Source: an uncultured Porphyromonadaceae bacterium (GTDB lineage Bacteria; Bacteroidota; Bacteroidia; Bacteroidales; Muribaculaceae). From it: a stretch of DNA of 64,000 nt. Each line of letters begins with the position of its first letter. Positions within the stretch are counted from its first letter, which is position 1. Location: assembly GCA_947643665.1 (NCBI GenBank), contig CANRWW010000001.1, positions 124,001 through 188,000 of the forward strand. Reading direction: 5' to 3'. The notes beneath the pieces were generated by a model. That model was not told the DNA's origin. It saw only the letters and a program-made list of their open reading frames with translations, and ran no database searches. Shown here one piece after another: positions 54,369 through 64,000 of the stretch. The position numbers were made by a program, and so were the translations under genes.

Positions 54369-55319
54369 ATGGCAACCTTACTGAAGACAGATTTCAACTT
54401 TCCCGGGCAGACCGCGGTCTACCATGGCAAAGTACGCGACGTCTATACCATCGGCGATGACCTTCTTGCGATGGTAGCCACAGACCGCATTTCAGCTTTC
54501 GACGTAATCCTTCCCGAAGGTATCCCTTACAAAGGGCAAGTGCTTAACCAGATAGCGGCTGAGTTTCTGGAAGCTACAGCCGACATAGTGCCCAACTGGC
54601 GTCTTGCGACTCCCGATCCTATGGTCACCGTGGGATACCGTTGCGAGGGTTTCCCGGTGGAAATGATCATACGCGGTTATCTCACAGGAAGCGCATGGCG
54701 CGAATATGCTGCCGGAAACCGTGAGCTATGTGGTGTCAGGCTCCCTGAGGGCATGCGTGAGAACGAACGTTTCCCTGAACCGATCATCACTCCTACCACC
54801 AAGGCTGCGGAAGGCCATGACGAAAACATCTCGCGTGAGGAGATCATAGCGCAGGGGCTGGTCAGCGAGGAGGATTACAGCCAAATGGAAGCATATACCC
54901 GCGCGCTTTTCGCACGTGGTACGGCAATGGCGGCGGAGAAGGGGCTGATACTCGTAGATACGAAGTATGAGTTCGGCAAACGTGACGGCAAAGTGATCCT
55001 TATCGACGAGATACATACTCCCGATTCAAGCCGTTACTTCTATGCCGATGGCTATGAGGAGCGTTTTGAAAAAGGTGAACCGCAGCGCCAGCTGTCAAAA
55101 GAGTTTGTTCGCCAGTGGCTTATAGACCATGGCTTCATGGGCAAAGAGGGGGAGCAGGTGCCTGAGATGACCCCGGCTTTCTGCAACGAGGTATCGGAGC
55201 GCTACATTGAGCTTTACGAACATATCACAGGGCGCAAGTTTGTGAAAGCCCCGGAGGAAGATCTTGAAAGCCGTATCGCTTCAAACGTGCTCTCATGCCT
55301 TGAAACGCTCGGCAAATAA
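54369..55319 (+). CDS. purC: Phosphoribosylaminoimidazole-succinocarboxamide synthase
   Basis: 316 residues. It joins aspartate to CAIR with ATP to form SAICAR in purine synthesis. The family N-terminal '[20 protein letters not shown]' (about 20-40), '[20 protein letters not shown]' and '[20 protein letters not shown]' are all conserved; '[15 protein letters not shown]' is the usual Mg-binding part. Length agrees with the longer type of PurC. It lies between phoH and menG with short gaps, so a joint transcript is likely. Confidence 0.95.
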   Translation: MATLLKTDFNFPGQTAVYHGKVRDVYTIGDDLLAMVATDRISAFDVILPEGIPYKGQVLNQIAAEFLEATADIVPNWRLATPDPMVTVGYRCEGFPVEMIIRGYLTGSAWREYAAGNRELCGVRLPEGMRENERFPEPIITPTTKAAEGHDENISREEIIAQGLVSEEDYSQMEAYTRALFARGTAMAAEKGLILVDTKYEFGKRDGKVILIDEIHTPDSSRYFYADGYEERFEKGEPQRQLSKEFVRQWLIDHGFMGKEGEQVPEMTPAFCNEVSERYIELYEHITGRKFVKAPEEDLESRIASNVLSCLETLGK

Positions 55320-55375
55320 GCGCTCTCCTGAAATTAAACATCCTAAGTATCGAAACTACAGACAAAACCTGCGTT

Positions 55376-56113
55376 TTGGATTCTCCAGAAAAAATAAAGC
55401 CGTATGACGCCACCCGTTCGAAAACCGAGCAGGTGGAGGAGATGTTTGATGCCATAGCCCCTGCCTATGACTTTATGAATCGTGCCATGACTTTCGGAAT
55501 AGACAAGCTGTGGCGTGCCAAGGCAGTAAGAATGGTAGGGAAATCATCTCCCGGAGCAATCCTGGATGTGGCTACAGGCACCGGTGACCTTGCTATAAAG
55601 CTCGCACGTGAGATCCCCGGCGTGCATGTGACCGGTATTGACCTTTCTGAGCAGATGCTTGGAATAGGACGGACCAAAATAGAGAAAGCCGGACTGGCGT
55701 CGCGTATAAAAATGTGCAAGGCAGATTGCCTCGCACTCCCTTTCGAAGGATCATCGTTCGATTGTGTCACTGTGGCATACGGTGTGCGCAATTTCGAGAA
55801 TCTGGCAAAAGGATACAGGGAGATGGCCCGTGTGTTGCGTCCCGGAGGGATGCTATGCGTCATAGAGCTGTCTATGCCGCAAGGACGGTTGGTAAACCCG
55901 CTTTATCGCTTCTATTCCGGGACAGTCATACCGGCTGTCGGCAGGTTGGTCAGCAGCGATACTTCGGCATATTCATATCTCCCGGCCTCCATTGCGGCCA
56001 TGCCGCAGGGGAGGCGCATGCTTGAAATAATGGAGGAGGCGGGGCTTGAAAAAGCATCGTTGCTTCCGCTCACTTTCGGTACGTGCGCCATATACACGGC
56101 ATTCAAGCCGTGA
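55376..56113 (+). CDS. menG: Demethylmenaquinone methyltransferase (MenG/UbiE)
   Basis: 245 residues read from a TTG at 55376; the family N-terminus 'SKTEQVEEMFDAIAPAYDFM' begins within 15 residues of it, and no ATG precedes it in frame. The SAM fold shows 'ILDVATGTGDLAIKLA' (motif I) and later 'DCVTVAYGVRNFENL', 'FSAYSYLPASIAAMPQG'-type segments. It makes menaquinone for anaerobic electron transfer, consistent with the fumarate reductase at 42-45 kb. It follows purC after 56 bases. Confidence 0.93.
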   Translation: MDSPEKIKPYDATRSKTEQVEEMFDAIAPAYDFMNRAMTFGIDKLWRAKAVRMVGKSSPGAILDVATGTGDLAIKLAREIPGVHVTGIDLSEQMLGIGRTKIEKAGLASRIKMCKADCLALPFEGSSFDCVTVAYGVRNFENLAKGYREMARVLRPGGMLCVIELSMPQGRLVNPLYRFYSGTVIPAVGRLVSSDTSAYSYLPASIAAMPQGRRMLEIMEEAGLEKASLLPLTFGTCAIYTAFKP

Positions 56114-56753
56114 TCATGTCACGGTCTTGTTGTATGGAGCGGCAATGTTGTGGTAAAACAACGGATTTGCCCTGTATGCATGCCTGATTTAACATCTCGA
56201 ATCTCATGTTTCTTGAAAATTTAGATAAAATACCTGAATTTGGTGTGAAAAGATGTTAAAGGAACGTGGCGGCACTTGTGTATGTCGGGGGAAATGACTT
56301 CCTTTGCATGTGTGTTTTTCATAGTATTAGATTAAGATAAAGGTTTAAAGGAAAAAGGTCGTCGTGATGACGCCCTTTTTTTATTTGCGTATATATCTGA
56401 AAAAGTGGTTGTACAACGCTAAAAACAACACCAAAAACAACCTTAAATTCGCCGGATTGTTGTATAAGGCGCGTTGTCGGCATAAACGGCGGTTCTTCTC
56501 CGATTTTATTGAACGCATGCCGTTTTCCTATATGGCGTTTTAATATGCTGTCATTTAAGCAGGCTTTCAATTCGTTGTAAGTTAATAACGCCAAAGATTA
56601 CTAAAAAAGTGAACTTCAGATATGTCCTAACCCAAAAAAAATGAGTAACTTCGCGCATTAGAAAGGATTGTCTTTCAGAGGCGCCCTTTTTATAATACTA
56701 AGGTGGGTTTACTATATTAAACTACACAACACATAATACATGTAATTACAGTT
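56114..56753 (+). other. Intergenic region before the PFOR gene
   Basis: 640 bases without a credible gene; a 91-codon minus frame (56594-56319) has no features of a real protein. A short hairpin, CGTC...GACG flanked by AAAAAGG and CCCTTTTTTT (about 56352-56382), could terminate in either direction. TAACTTCG (56646-56653) is one base off a -7 box for PFOR, with no clear -33. A long leader before PFOR seems likely. Confidence 0.45.
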
Positions 56754-59700
56754 ATGAGTAAAGAAAAAAAATTCCTGACGTGTGACGGTAATCAGGCCGC
56801 TGCCCATATCTCGTATATGTTCAGCGAAGTAGCCGCTATTTACCCAATCACTCCGTCATCCACAATGGCGGAATACGTTGACGAATGGGCTGCTGCCGGC
56901 CGAAAGAATATCTTCGGTGAGACAGTGCTCGTGCAGGAGATGCAGTCTGAAGGTGGTGCCGCAGGTGCCGTTCACGGTTCGCTCCAGGCAGGTGCTCTCA
57001 CCACTACCTATACAGCTTCGCAGGGTCTCCTCCTTATGATCCCAAATATGTATAAGATTGCTGGAGAGCAGCTTCCTTGCGTTTTCCACGTTTCGGCACG
57101 TACGCTTGCCTCACACGCACTGAGCATCTTCGGTGACCACCAGGACGTCATGTCGGTGCGCCAGACCGGTTTCGCCATGCTTTGCGAAGGCTCGGTACAG
57201 GAAGTTATGGACCTTTCCGGTGTGGCTCATCTTGCTACTATCAAATCTTCCATACCTTTCGTCAACTTCTTCGACGGATTCCGCACCTCGCATGAGATCC
57301 AGAAGATTGAGACTATGGATCAGGAAGATATTGCACCCCTGCTTGACCATGAAGCGCTTGCCCGCTTCCGCCAGCGCGGTCTCACACCCCAGGCTCCCGT
57401 ATCGCGTGGCATGGCTGAGAATGGCGACGTTTTCTTCCAGCACCGCGAGGCTTGCAACACAGCCTACGACCGTGTGCCTGAAGTGGTTGAGGAATACATG
57501 AATAAGATTTCCGAGATAACCGGACGCAAATACGGCCTTTTCAACTACTATGGCGCAGAGGATGCAGACCGCGTGATCATCGCCATGGGTTCGGTGACCC
57601 AGGCTGCCCAGGAAGCCATAGACTCCCTGCTTGCCAAAGGCGAGAAGGTAGGTCTGGTGTCTGTACACCTCTACCGTCCATTCTCGGCAAAGCATTTCCT
57701 TGCAGCTGTGCCCGCCACTGCAAAACGCATTGCCGTGCTTGACCGCACCAAAGAACCCGGTGCGAATGGCGAACCCCTTTACCTTGACGTAAAGGAATGC
57801 TTCTACGGCAAGGAGAACGCCCCTCTGATCGTAGGCGGCCGTTACGGTCTGGCGTCAAAAGACACCACCCCCGCCCAGATCATAGGCGTATTCGAGAACC
57901 TGGCTCTTCCAATGCCTAAAGATCACTTTACGGTAGGTATCGTTGACGATGTCACATTCACATCGCTTCCCCTTCCTGAAGAGGTGGCTCTCGGCGACAA
58001 GAGCACATACGAGGCCAAGTTCTTCGGTCTCGGCGCCGACGGTACTGTGGGTGCCAACAAGAACTCCATCAAGATCATCGGCGACAACACCAGCAAGTAC
58101 TGCCAGGCATATTTCGCATACGACTCCAAGAAGTCGGGCGGTTTCACCTGCTCGCACCTACGTTTCGGCGACGCGCCTATCCGCTCCACATACTTGGTGA
58201 ACACTCCCAACTTCGTGGCTTGCCACGTTCAGGCTTACCTGCACATGTATGATGTGACCCGCGGTTTGCGCGACAATGGCACTTTCCTTCTCAACACTAT
58301 CTGGGAGGGTGAGGAACTTGCAAAAAATCTCCCTGCCAGGGTCAAGAAATACTTTGCGGAACATAACATCACCGTATATTATATCAACGCTACAAAGATC
58401 GCACAGGAGATAGGTCTCGGAAACCGTACAAATACCATCCTCCAGAGCGCTTTCTTCCGCATCACAGAGGTTATACCGGTAGATCTCGCTGTAGAGCAGA
58501 TGAAGAAATTCATCGTCAAGAGCTACGGCAAGAAAGGCCAGGATGTGGTTGACAAGAACTACGCGGCGGTTGACCGCGGCGGCGAATACAAGAAACTTGA
58601 CATAGACCCCTCATGGGCTCAGATCGAAGTCAAGGCTCCCGTCCCCAATGACGATCCCGAGTTTATCAACAGGATTGTGCGCCCGATCAATGCACAGGAC
58701 GGCGACCTGCTCAAGGTGAGCGACTTCGCAGACCGTCCCGACGGCACCTGGGACAATGGCACAGCCGCTTATGAGAAGCGTGGTGTGGCAGCTTTCGTTC
58801 CTGAATGGAACGAAGAAAACTGTATCCAGTGCAACAAGTGCGCCTATGTATGCCCCCATGCATCCATACGTCCGTTCCTTATTGACGAGAAAGAGATGCA
58901 GGCAGCTCCTTTCGGTGAAAACGATACAATTCCCGCTATCGGCAAGCAGTTCACAGGCATGCGCTTCATGCAGGCTGTTGATGTTCTTGACTGCCTTGGT
59001 TGCGGCAACTGTGCCGATGTATGTCCCGGCAAGAAGGGCGTGAAAGCTCTTGTAATGAAGCCTCTTGAGACACAGCTTGACGTGCAGAAAGAGTGGGATT
59101 ACTGTGTGAAGTCCGTTGCTTCCAAGCAGGATCTCGTAGATATCACGGCAAACGTGAAGAACAGCCAGTTCGCCACACCTCTGTTTGAATTCTCCGGCGC
59201 TTGCTCCGGCTGCGGCGAGACACCTTATGTTAAGCTCATCAGCCAGCTCTTCGGCGACCATGAGATGGTTGCCAACGCCACAGGTTGCTCTTCCATCTAC
59301 TCCGGTTCAGTACCCTCCACGCCTTATACCACCAACTTCCGCGGCCATGGACCCGCATGGGCTAACTCCCTGTTCGAGGACTTTGCCGAGTTCGGCCTGG
59401 GTATGACTATCGCCAACGAGAAGATGCAGCTCCGTCTGACAGACCTCATGCAGCGCGCTACAGAGTGTGCTTCCTGCTCCGACGCTATAAAAGAGCAGGC
59501 ACGCAAATGGCTTGACAACCGTGAAGATGCCAAAGCCACACGCGAGGTGTTCGAGACACTTGTTCCTCTTTGCGAGGCTTGCGGCTGCGAGATCTGCAAC
59601 GGCATCGTGGCTCTCAAGAACTTTATCGTGAAACGCTCACAGTGGATCATCGCCGGCGACGGCGCCGCTTACGACATCGGTTTCGGTGGTCTTGACCATG

Positions 59701-60323
59701 TGCTTGCTTCCGGCAAAAACATCAACGTGCTCGTGCTTGATACCGAAGTTTACTCCAACACCGGCGGCCAGGCATCGAAAGCTACCCCTATCGGTGCCAT
59801 CGCCAAATTCGCTGCCGCAGGCAAACGTGTGCGCAAAAAAGACCTCGGTCTCATTGCCACCACTTACGGTTACGTTTATGCAGCACAGATAGCCATGGGC
59901 GCCGACCAGGCCCAGACCCTCAAGGCCATCCGCGAGGCTGAGGCATACGACGGTCCGTCCATCATCATCGCATACTCTCCATGTATCAACCACGGTCTCA
60001 AAGTGGGCATGGGCCGTTCGCAGGATGAGGAGGCACGCGCAGTGGCATGCGGCTACTGGCAGCTGTGGCGTTACAATCCCGCTCTTGAGAATGAAGGCAA
60101 GAATCCGTTCTCCCTTGACAGCAAAGAGCCAAACTGGGACGAATTTGAAAACTTCCTCAAAGGTGAGGTGCGTTACGCTTCCGTAATGAAGCAATATCCA
60201 GCCGAGGCTGAAGAGCTTTTCGCAGCAGCTAAAGCCAACGCCCGCTGGCGCTACAACAATTACCTCCGTCTGGCTCAGTCCCAGTGGGGAGTTGAGCCGG
60301 GTGCCCCCGAAGTGAAAGATTAG
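56754..60323 (+). CDS. nifJ: Pyruvate:ferredoxin (flavodoxin) oxidoreductase
   Basis: A 1189-residue homodimeric PFOR that converts pyruvate plus CoA to acetyl-CoA, CO2 and reduced ferredoxin in the cytoplasm. Family blocks in order: N-terminal pyruvate domain ('YPITPSSTMAEYVDEWAAAG', 'SQGLLLMIPNMYKIAGEQLP'); two 4Fe-4S ferredoxin-like motifs ('CIQCNKCAYVCPHASIRP', 'CLGCGNCADVCPGKKG'); TPP-binding C-terminus with 'GDGAAYDIGFGGLDHV' and the proximal cluster ligands in 'GACSGCGETPYVKLI' and 'CEACGCEICNG'. Full length, likely the main pyruvate oxidation route of this anaerobe. A classic terminator follows. Confidence 0.96.
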   Translation: MSKEKKFLTCDGNQAAAHISYMFSEVAAIYPITPSSTMAEYVDEWAAAGRKNIFGETVLVQEMQSEGGAAGAVHGSLQAGALTTTYTASQGLLLMIPNMYKIAGEQLPCVFHVSARTLASHALSIFGDHQDVMSVRQTGFAMLCEGSVQEVMDLSGVAHLATIKSSIPFVNFFDGFRTSHEIQKIETMDQEDIAPLLDHEALARFRQRGLTPQAPVSRGMAENGDVFFQHREACNTAYDRVPEVVEEYMNKISEITGRKYGLFNYYGAEDADRVIIAMGSVTQAAQEAIDSLLAKGEKVGLVSVHLYRPFSAKHFLAAVPATAKRIAVLDRTKEPGANGEPLYLDVKECFYGKENAPLIVGGRYGLASKDTTPAQIIGVFENLALPMPKDHFTVGIVDDVTFTSLPLPEEVALGDKSTYEAKFFGLGADGTVGANKNSIKIIGDNTSKYCQAYFAYDSKKSGGFTCSHLRFGDAPIRSTYLVNTPNFVACHVQAYLHMYDVTRGLRDNGTFLLNTIWEGEELAKNLPARVKKYFAEHNITVYYINATKIAQEIGLGNRTNTILQSAFFRITEVIPVDLAVEQMKKFIVKSYGKKGQDVVDKNYAAVDRGGEYKKLDIDPSWAQIEVKAPVPNDDPEFINRIVRPINAQDGDLLKVSDFADRPDGTWDNGTAAYEKRGVAAFVPEWNEENCIQCNKCAYVCPHASIRPFLIDEKEMQAAPFGENDTIPAIGKQFTGMRFMQAVDVLDCLGCGNCADVCPGKKGVKALVMKPLETQLDVQKEWDYCVKSVASKQDLVDITANVKNSQFATPLFEFSGACSGCGETPYVKLISQLFGDHEMVANATGCSSIYSGSVPSTPYTTNFRGHGPAWANSLFEDFAEFGLGMTIANEKMQLRLTDLMQRATECASCSDAIKEQARKWLDNREDAKATREVFETLVPLCEACGCEICNGIVALKNFIVKRSQWIIAGDGAAYDIGFGGLDHVLASGKNINVLVLDTEVYSNTGGQASKATPIGAIAKFAAAGKRVRKKDLGLIATTYGYVYAAQIAMGADQAQTLKAIREAEAYDGPSIIIAYSPCINHGLKVGMGRSQDEEARAVACGYWQLWRYNPALENEGKNPFSLDSKEPNWDEFENFLKGEVRYASVMKQYPAEAEELFAAAKANARWRYNNYLRLAQSQWGVEPGAPEVKD

Positions 60324-60347
60324 TTCTGGTACAGAGTTGTAATTTTT

Positions 60348-60387
60348 AACAGGCAGCTTCCATTCTGTGGAAGTTGCTTGTTTTTTA
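60348..60387 (+). terminator. Rho-independent terminator of PFOR
   Basis: CTTCCA (about 60357-60362) pairs with TGGAAG, with flanking GCA/TGC and AACA/TGTT pairs, followed by TTTTTT. Strong terminator 25 bases past the stop. Confidence 0.85.
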
Positions 60388-60489
60388 TTGAATTTTGTGA
60401 AATAGATGTATTCGATCCGTGTCCTATATAAGAAAAGGTTGTATAGTGATGAAATTATAGTTAATAATTGCTAAAACAGGGGCTGGTAA

Positions 60490-60520
60490 TTGCAGGTTAT
60501 GTTTAAAAAAAGTAGATTTG
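60490..60520 (+). promoter_or_regulatory. Promoter of the C25 protease gene
   Basis: TTG (60490-60492), 20 bp, then TAGATTTG (60513-60520), a full match, 30 bases before the start at 60551. Confidence 0.7.
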
Positions 60521-60550
60521 CAAATACCTAAATTCTAATATCCTTTTGCT

Positions 60551-62998
60551 ATGTATGAAAAAATCTTTATTTTATTGAAAGTATTCTTTTTTATTTGGTG
60601 TTTGCAGCCTGAAAATCTGAATGCCCAAAGCAATGGTTTTGAGCCTTTGACAGAACAGGGAATTACTTTGCGTCAGATATATGAAGGAGAAAGTAAGATT
60701 AGGGCTAAATATATAATACGTAAGGTTGATTTCCGCCAAGATTCTATATATGTTGGAAGTGAATGGTGCGAAATAGATGGATTTGGTCAGACCTCTACAT
60801 TAGCTGCTCCTGCATTACCAATACGAATTGATCGGTTTGAATTACCTTTAGGATGTGATTCTGCAGAAGTTAGGATATTAAATTCCAATTATATAGGTTT
60901 TAGTCGTGAAATTACGCCGGGGAGGCAAATTTTTTCTCCTAAAGCGCCAATTCGTTTAAGTAAATATGAGATACCGCCAATCAATGTGAGTCAGATTGTG
61001 GGACCAGAAGGTATTGTAACTGTTTCGAATATAGAAACAAGTCATGGGAAAGTCTATGTAAATATCTGCATTAAGCCATGTCAGTATGATTCGGAATCGA
61101 AAAAATTAATAATGTTCACAGATTTTGAATATATTGTATTGCCGTTATCTACTGATAAAGAATATGACGAAAGGGATGACCGTAATTTAGTTGCAAGGAA
61201 AAGTTCTTTTAAATCTTTAATGAATAGATTTAGAATGTCTCCTGTAGAAGGTGATGTTGAATATATTCCTGATTTTGATGCTGTTTTTTGTGACCTTTAC
61301 AAATCATATTTAATCATTACCTGTGATGATTATTATGGAGCTGCTTTGGATTTCGCGCAGTTTAAAAAAGAACAAGGATATAATACAATGATTTCATCTC
61401 GGACTTCATGGACTGAGAATCAAGCAAAAGATACGGTTCAATCGTATTATAATAAATATAAAGATTTAGAGTATGTGTTAATATTGGGTGCTTGGAAAGA
61501 CATTCCCGGTCGTATTGAAAATCATCGTATTAATAATGAGTCCTATTCAGTGCCGACTGATTATTATTTTGGCTGTATAGATTCCAGAGATACAGAACAG
61601 GATATTTATATTGGCAGAATCCCAGTGAAAAATACCAATGAAGCATATTGCGTAATAGATAAGATTAAACAGTATTTCTTCTCTCCCTCGCAATCAGAAT
61701 TATATTATGACTATGGAGTACATGTTGCTGATTTCGGAGATAGCATGTATAATTGGGATGGTTATGTGAAAAACTCGGAAGAATGCAGAGATATTGTAAT
61801 GAAATACGGCAAACATGTTAGACGGTCATATATTGCACATCCTTCTTATGATCCATCTTTTTTTGTGGATTATTCTGATGACAATAATGTGATCCCTATT
61901 CCAGATGAGCTTAAGAGGCCAAATTTTTCTTGGAATGCCGATGCATTTAATATTGCAGATTCAATAAATAAAGGATGTTTCTATGTAATGTATAGAGGGC
62001 ATGGCGATACTACACAATGGTGGAGACCTAAATTTGACGTTGTGGATCTTCCTTTATTAAAAAATAATCCCACTGTATTTATTAATTCTACTTGTTTGAC
62101 GGGAAAGTATTCTATGCCAAATAATGATTGCTTTGCTGAAGGTCTGCTAAAACATAAAAATGGTGGGGCTATTGCTGTCTTGGCAGCTGGCGTACCTACT
62201 GATAGGGCATTCAATGAGATGTTTGTTAAGGATATTTTGAATACAACGTTGAAAAGGAGCCTTAATCCAACGGATTACCCAGAAGAAACTTTTGATTCGA
62301 CGCTTGGAAAAATGTTGATGAATGGTTTTACGTCAGCAAAGTCTAAGGGCGATTTTTCGACCTTATTCCATCAAGAAGCATATCAAATTTTTGGAGATCC
62401 ATCTATGATGATGTGGACTAAACAACCAGAAGAATATTCAGCTTCTGAGGTATGGTATGTACCTAGTATAAGCAATGAAGTAGAAAATTACGATGAAATA
62501 ATTATAAATGTAGACAGGGAGGGATGTTACGTATCTATATATGATTATAAAACGGATGAATCATATCTAATATATGGAACAAGAATGTCTTTCCCTTATT
62601 TTGATCCCCAAAGATATAAAATGATTGTATATGGTATCAATAGAGCTCCATTAGTAGTTAATAATATGCCATACAATCCAGGGTATCATCCCAGCTCGCA
62701 TTTTGGATCACTAAAAATTTATCCAAACCCAGCAGATTCATTTTGTGATATTGAGTATAACTTTAATGCTCTTCTTCTGAATCTGTCTTCTGCTATGATA
62801 AGAGTAACCAGTTTTTCTACAGGTGATGTTGTAAAGGAAATTATAGTTACAGATAGTAAAGGGACAACACAGTTGAATGTGTCTGATTTGGCTACGGGAT
62901 ACTATATCGTGAATATGTATGGCTGTAATAGGATTTCAGGGGATGTGAGTGATACTCCGATTGTTAGTGCGAAACTTATTGTAGATCATTATAAATGA
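60551..62998 (+). CDS. Gingipain-like C25 cysteine protease, AT-rich
   Basis: 815 residues. The signal peptide spans about 1-25. A propeptide-like segment to ~240 precedes the C25 catalytic domain (about 245-635). The catalytic pair is visible: His484 in 'YVMYRGHGDTTQWW' and Cys515 in 'FINSTCLTGKYSM'; 'YVLILGAWKDIPGR' and 'DIYIGRIPV' are further C25 landmarks. The C-terminal ~80 residues ('GSLKIYPNPADSFCDIEYNF', 'SDLATGYYIVNMYG') are a type-A T9SS sorting domain, so the enzyme is probably surface anchored. Codon use is much more AT-rich than the rest of the window, suggesting recent acquisition. Whether it is gingipain R- or K-like cannot be told. Confidence 0.88.
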   Translation: MYEKIFILLKVFFFIWCLQPENLNAQSNGFEPLTEQGITLRQIYEGESKIRAKYIIRKVDFRQDSIYVGSEWCEIDGFGQTSTLAAPALPIRIDRFELPLGCDSAEVRILNSNYIGFSREITPGRQIFSPKAPIRLSKYEIPPINVSQIVGPEGIVTVSNIETSHGKVYVNICIKPCQYDSESKKLIMFTDFEYIVLPLSTDKEYDERDDRNLVARKSSFKSLMNRFRMSPVEGDVEYIPDFDAVFCDLYKSYLIITCDDYYGAALDFAQFKKEQGYNTMISSRTSWTENQAKDTVQSYYNKYKDLEYVLILGAWKDIPGRIENHRINNESYSVPTDYYFGCIDSRDTEQDIYIGRIPVKNTNEAYCVIDKIKQYFFSPSQSELYYDYGVHVADFGDSMYNWDGYVKNSEECRDIVMKYGKHVRRSYIAHPSYDPSFFVDYSDDNNVIPIPDELKRPNFSWNADAFNIADSINKGCFYVMYRGHGDTTQWWRPKFDVVDLPLLKNNPTVFINSTCLTGKYSMPNNDCFAEGLLKHKNGGAIAVLAAGVPTDRAFNEMFVKDILNTTLKRSLNPTDYPEETFDSTLGKMLMNGFTSAKSKGDFSTLFHQEAYQIFGDPSMMMWTKQPEEYSASEVWYVPSISNEVENYDEIIINVDREGCYVSIYDYKTDESYLIYGTRMSFPYFDPQRYKMIVYGINRAPLVVNNMPYNPGYHPSSHFGSLKIYPNPADSFCDIEYNFNALLLNLSSAMIRVTSFSTGDVVKEIIVTDSKGTTQLNVSDLATGYYIVNMYGCNRISGDVSDTPIVSAKLIVDHYK

Positions 62999-63015
62999 TA
63001 TTTAATTAATTGTTT

Positions 63016-64000
63016 ATGAGACGGGTGGTATTGACAGTATTTCTGGTGCTAGGAGGCATGTGTTTGGCAAAGGCTCAAGACTCTTTTTCTGTGGATGGAT
63101 TCGTGTATGAATATAATGGATCTGAAAAGGGAGAAGTTGTTCTGGTTGATATTGAATATTGGCGTGTGGAGGATGCGTGTGAGAAGCGGATACTACATCT
63201 TCCTGATGCAATCAATTATGGCAATGAGCGTCTTATAGTCACAACGGTGGGAAACAAAGTCTTGTCAGACAAGGGTTTTGATTCTCTTAAGGAATTGAAA
63301 ATGCCGGCAAATCTGCGTATTCTTGGAAATTCCAATATACGGGATATGGCAAATCTTCAACGTGTTGACATAGGTGAGGAATTGATGGGTGATATGGGGT
63401 GTAATTTTTCTAATTTGCCGTTATTAAGAAAGTTGGAGTTACCGTCATCTATGGAATACATCGGGACTGGATCGTTTGTAAATATAGGGGTTGAGCATAT
63501 TACTTTACCGGATAATATAAAGTCATTATGGAGCGATATATATCCCACTTTCTGTAATCTCCCATCACTCTCTCGTTTAGATCTTGGAGGTATAGAGTTT
63601 GTGGGAAGAGGTGTGTTCAATAATATGCCGCAACTTAAGGAACTAAGATGCTCTGCCTCTTTGAATGAGATTGCGTGGGAAGCATTTTCGGGGCTTGGAA
63701 ATCTGTCGGTCATATATTTTGACAAAAGGGATGGGAAAGAATTCATTTTAGGCGGGATGACATTTGTGGATTGTCCATTGTTGAAAGATGTATATGTAGA
63801 AGATGAAGTCCCGTTTAATGTGGTATGGAAGCAGGAAGCCGGCGGTGACCGTTGTTTTGCTCCGGAGGATTATACCCTCCATGTTCCAGAAGGTAGTGTA
63901 TCGGCTTTTTCGCAGTCACCTTTCTGGTCGTTGTTTGGGAATATAATAGGAGATAATGCCGGTATTGACCAATCAATTATGTCAGATGATAATAGTTGGA
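63016..64000 (+). CDS. BspA-type leucine-rich repeat surface protein (3' partial)
   Basis: Open from ATG 63016 to the right edge (328 codons, no stop). A signal peptide (MRRVVLTVFLVLGGMCLAKA) leads into an ordinary beta-domain, then LRR_5/BspA-type repeats of about 23 residues: 'FDSLKELKMPANLRILGNSN', 'LPLLRKLELPSSMEYIGTGS', 'MPQLKELRCSASLNEIAWEA', 'CPLLKDVYVEDEVPFNV'. Such proteins are surface adhesins in Bacteroidales. It follows the C25 protease by 17 bases, so the two are probably one transcript. The end of the protein, likely with a sorting tail, is outside the window. Confidence 0.85.
   Translation, partial: MRRVVLTVFLVLGGMCLAKAQDSFSVDGFVYEYNGSEKGEVVLVDIEYWRVEDACEKRILHLPDAINYGNERLIVTTVGNKVLSDKGFDSLKELKMPANLRILGNSNIRDMANLQRVDIGEELMGDMGCNFSNLPLLRKLELPSSMEYIGTGSFVNIGVEHITLPDNIKSLWSDIYPTFCNLPSLSRLDLGGIEFVGRGVFNNMPQLKELRCSASLNEIAWEAFSGLGNLSVIYFDKRDGKEFILGGMTFVDCPLLKDVYVEDEVPFNVVWKQEAGGDRCFAPEDYTLHVPEGSVSAFSQSPFWSLFGNIIGDNAGIDQSIMSDDNSW

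Noticed and set aside
56319..56594. A 91-codon minus-strand frame before PFOR
   Set aside because: No signal, motif or conserved composition; it overlaps a terminator-like hairpin and AT-rich leader sequence.

Overview
The window is about 64 kb of a Bacteroidales chromosome. The evidence is a SusC/SusD pair with SusE/F-type lipoproteins, T9SS-like C-terminal sorting tails, C10 and C25 cysteine proteases, a BspA-type leucine-rich repeat protein, DUF4292 next to a TPR protein, and promoters of the Bacteroidetes type (TTTG or TTG, 19-21 bp, TAnnTTTG). A family-specific tail (YYNLQGxxV...GxYIRR...KVxI) and the gene set suggest Muribaculaceae or a close relative; that placement is inference. Base composition is balanced over most of the window, with a clearly AT-rich segment at about 60.4-63.0 kb.

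Layout. 1-1.75 kb (minus): three exported proteins in a tightly coupled, ATGA-overlapping cassette, the last running off the left edge. 1.9-2.2 kb: a relic of a Crp/Fnr-type regulator. 2.2-9.0 kb (minus): an RND efflux operon (adaptor, pump, outer-membrane channel) followed by an lpxA paralogue. 9.6-16.2 kb (minus): two large exported multidomain proteins. 16.3-22.9 kb (minus): tadA, then a housekeeping run rnz-dut-TPR-DUF4292-EnvC-like. 23-29.3 kb (minus): a C10 protease, a secreted protein of unknown function, and a TonB-type outer-membrane receptor. 30-40.2 kb (plus): a SusC-SusD-SusE/F glycan uptake operon followed by a large exported protein with an OB-like domain. 40.2-41.1 kb: an accessory-looking intergenic region with terminators, a long inverted-repeat element and a 3'-truncated tRNA-Asn. 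41.1-44.9 kb (plus): sdhC-sdhA-sdhB, with a striking Cys-rich repeat tail on SdhC, closed by a perfect 64-bp palindrome. 45.2-52.4 kb (plus): two small lipoproteins, a SUI1-like protein, a Sua5/YrdC-type protein, an AddA-like helicase-nuclease and a flippase. 52.4-60.3 kb: a lipoprotein (minus), then phoH, purC, menG and pyruvate:ferredoxin oxidoreductase (plus). 60.5-64 kb (plus): a gingipain-like C25 protease and a BspA-type LRR protein cut by the right edge.

The genes combine envelope functions (efflux, lipid A, peptidoglycan remodelling, glycan uptake), protein secretion to the surface (at least six proteins with sorting-type tails), anaerobic energy metabolism (fumarate reductase/succinate dehydrogenase, PFOR, menaquinone synthesis), and RNA/DNA housekeeping. 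The less ordinary features are the SdhC Cys-repeat tail, a family of four long inverted-repeat intergenic elements (16.8, 40.3, 45.0 and 47.2 kb), the 64-bp perfect palindrome, the broken tRNA-Asn, and the regulator relic. No CRISPR array, transposase, integrase, phage gene or rRNA was seen.
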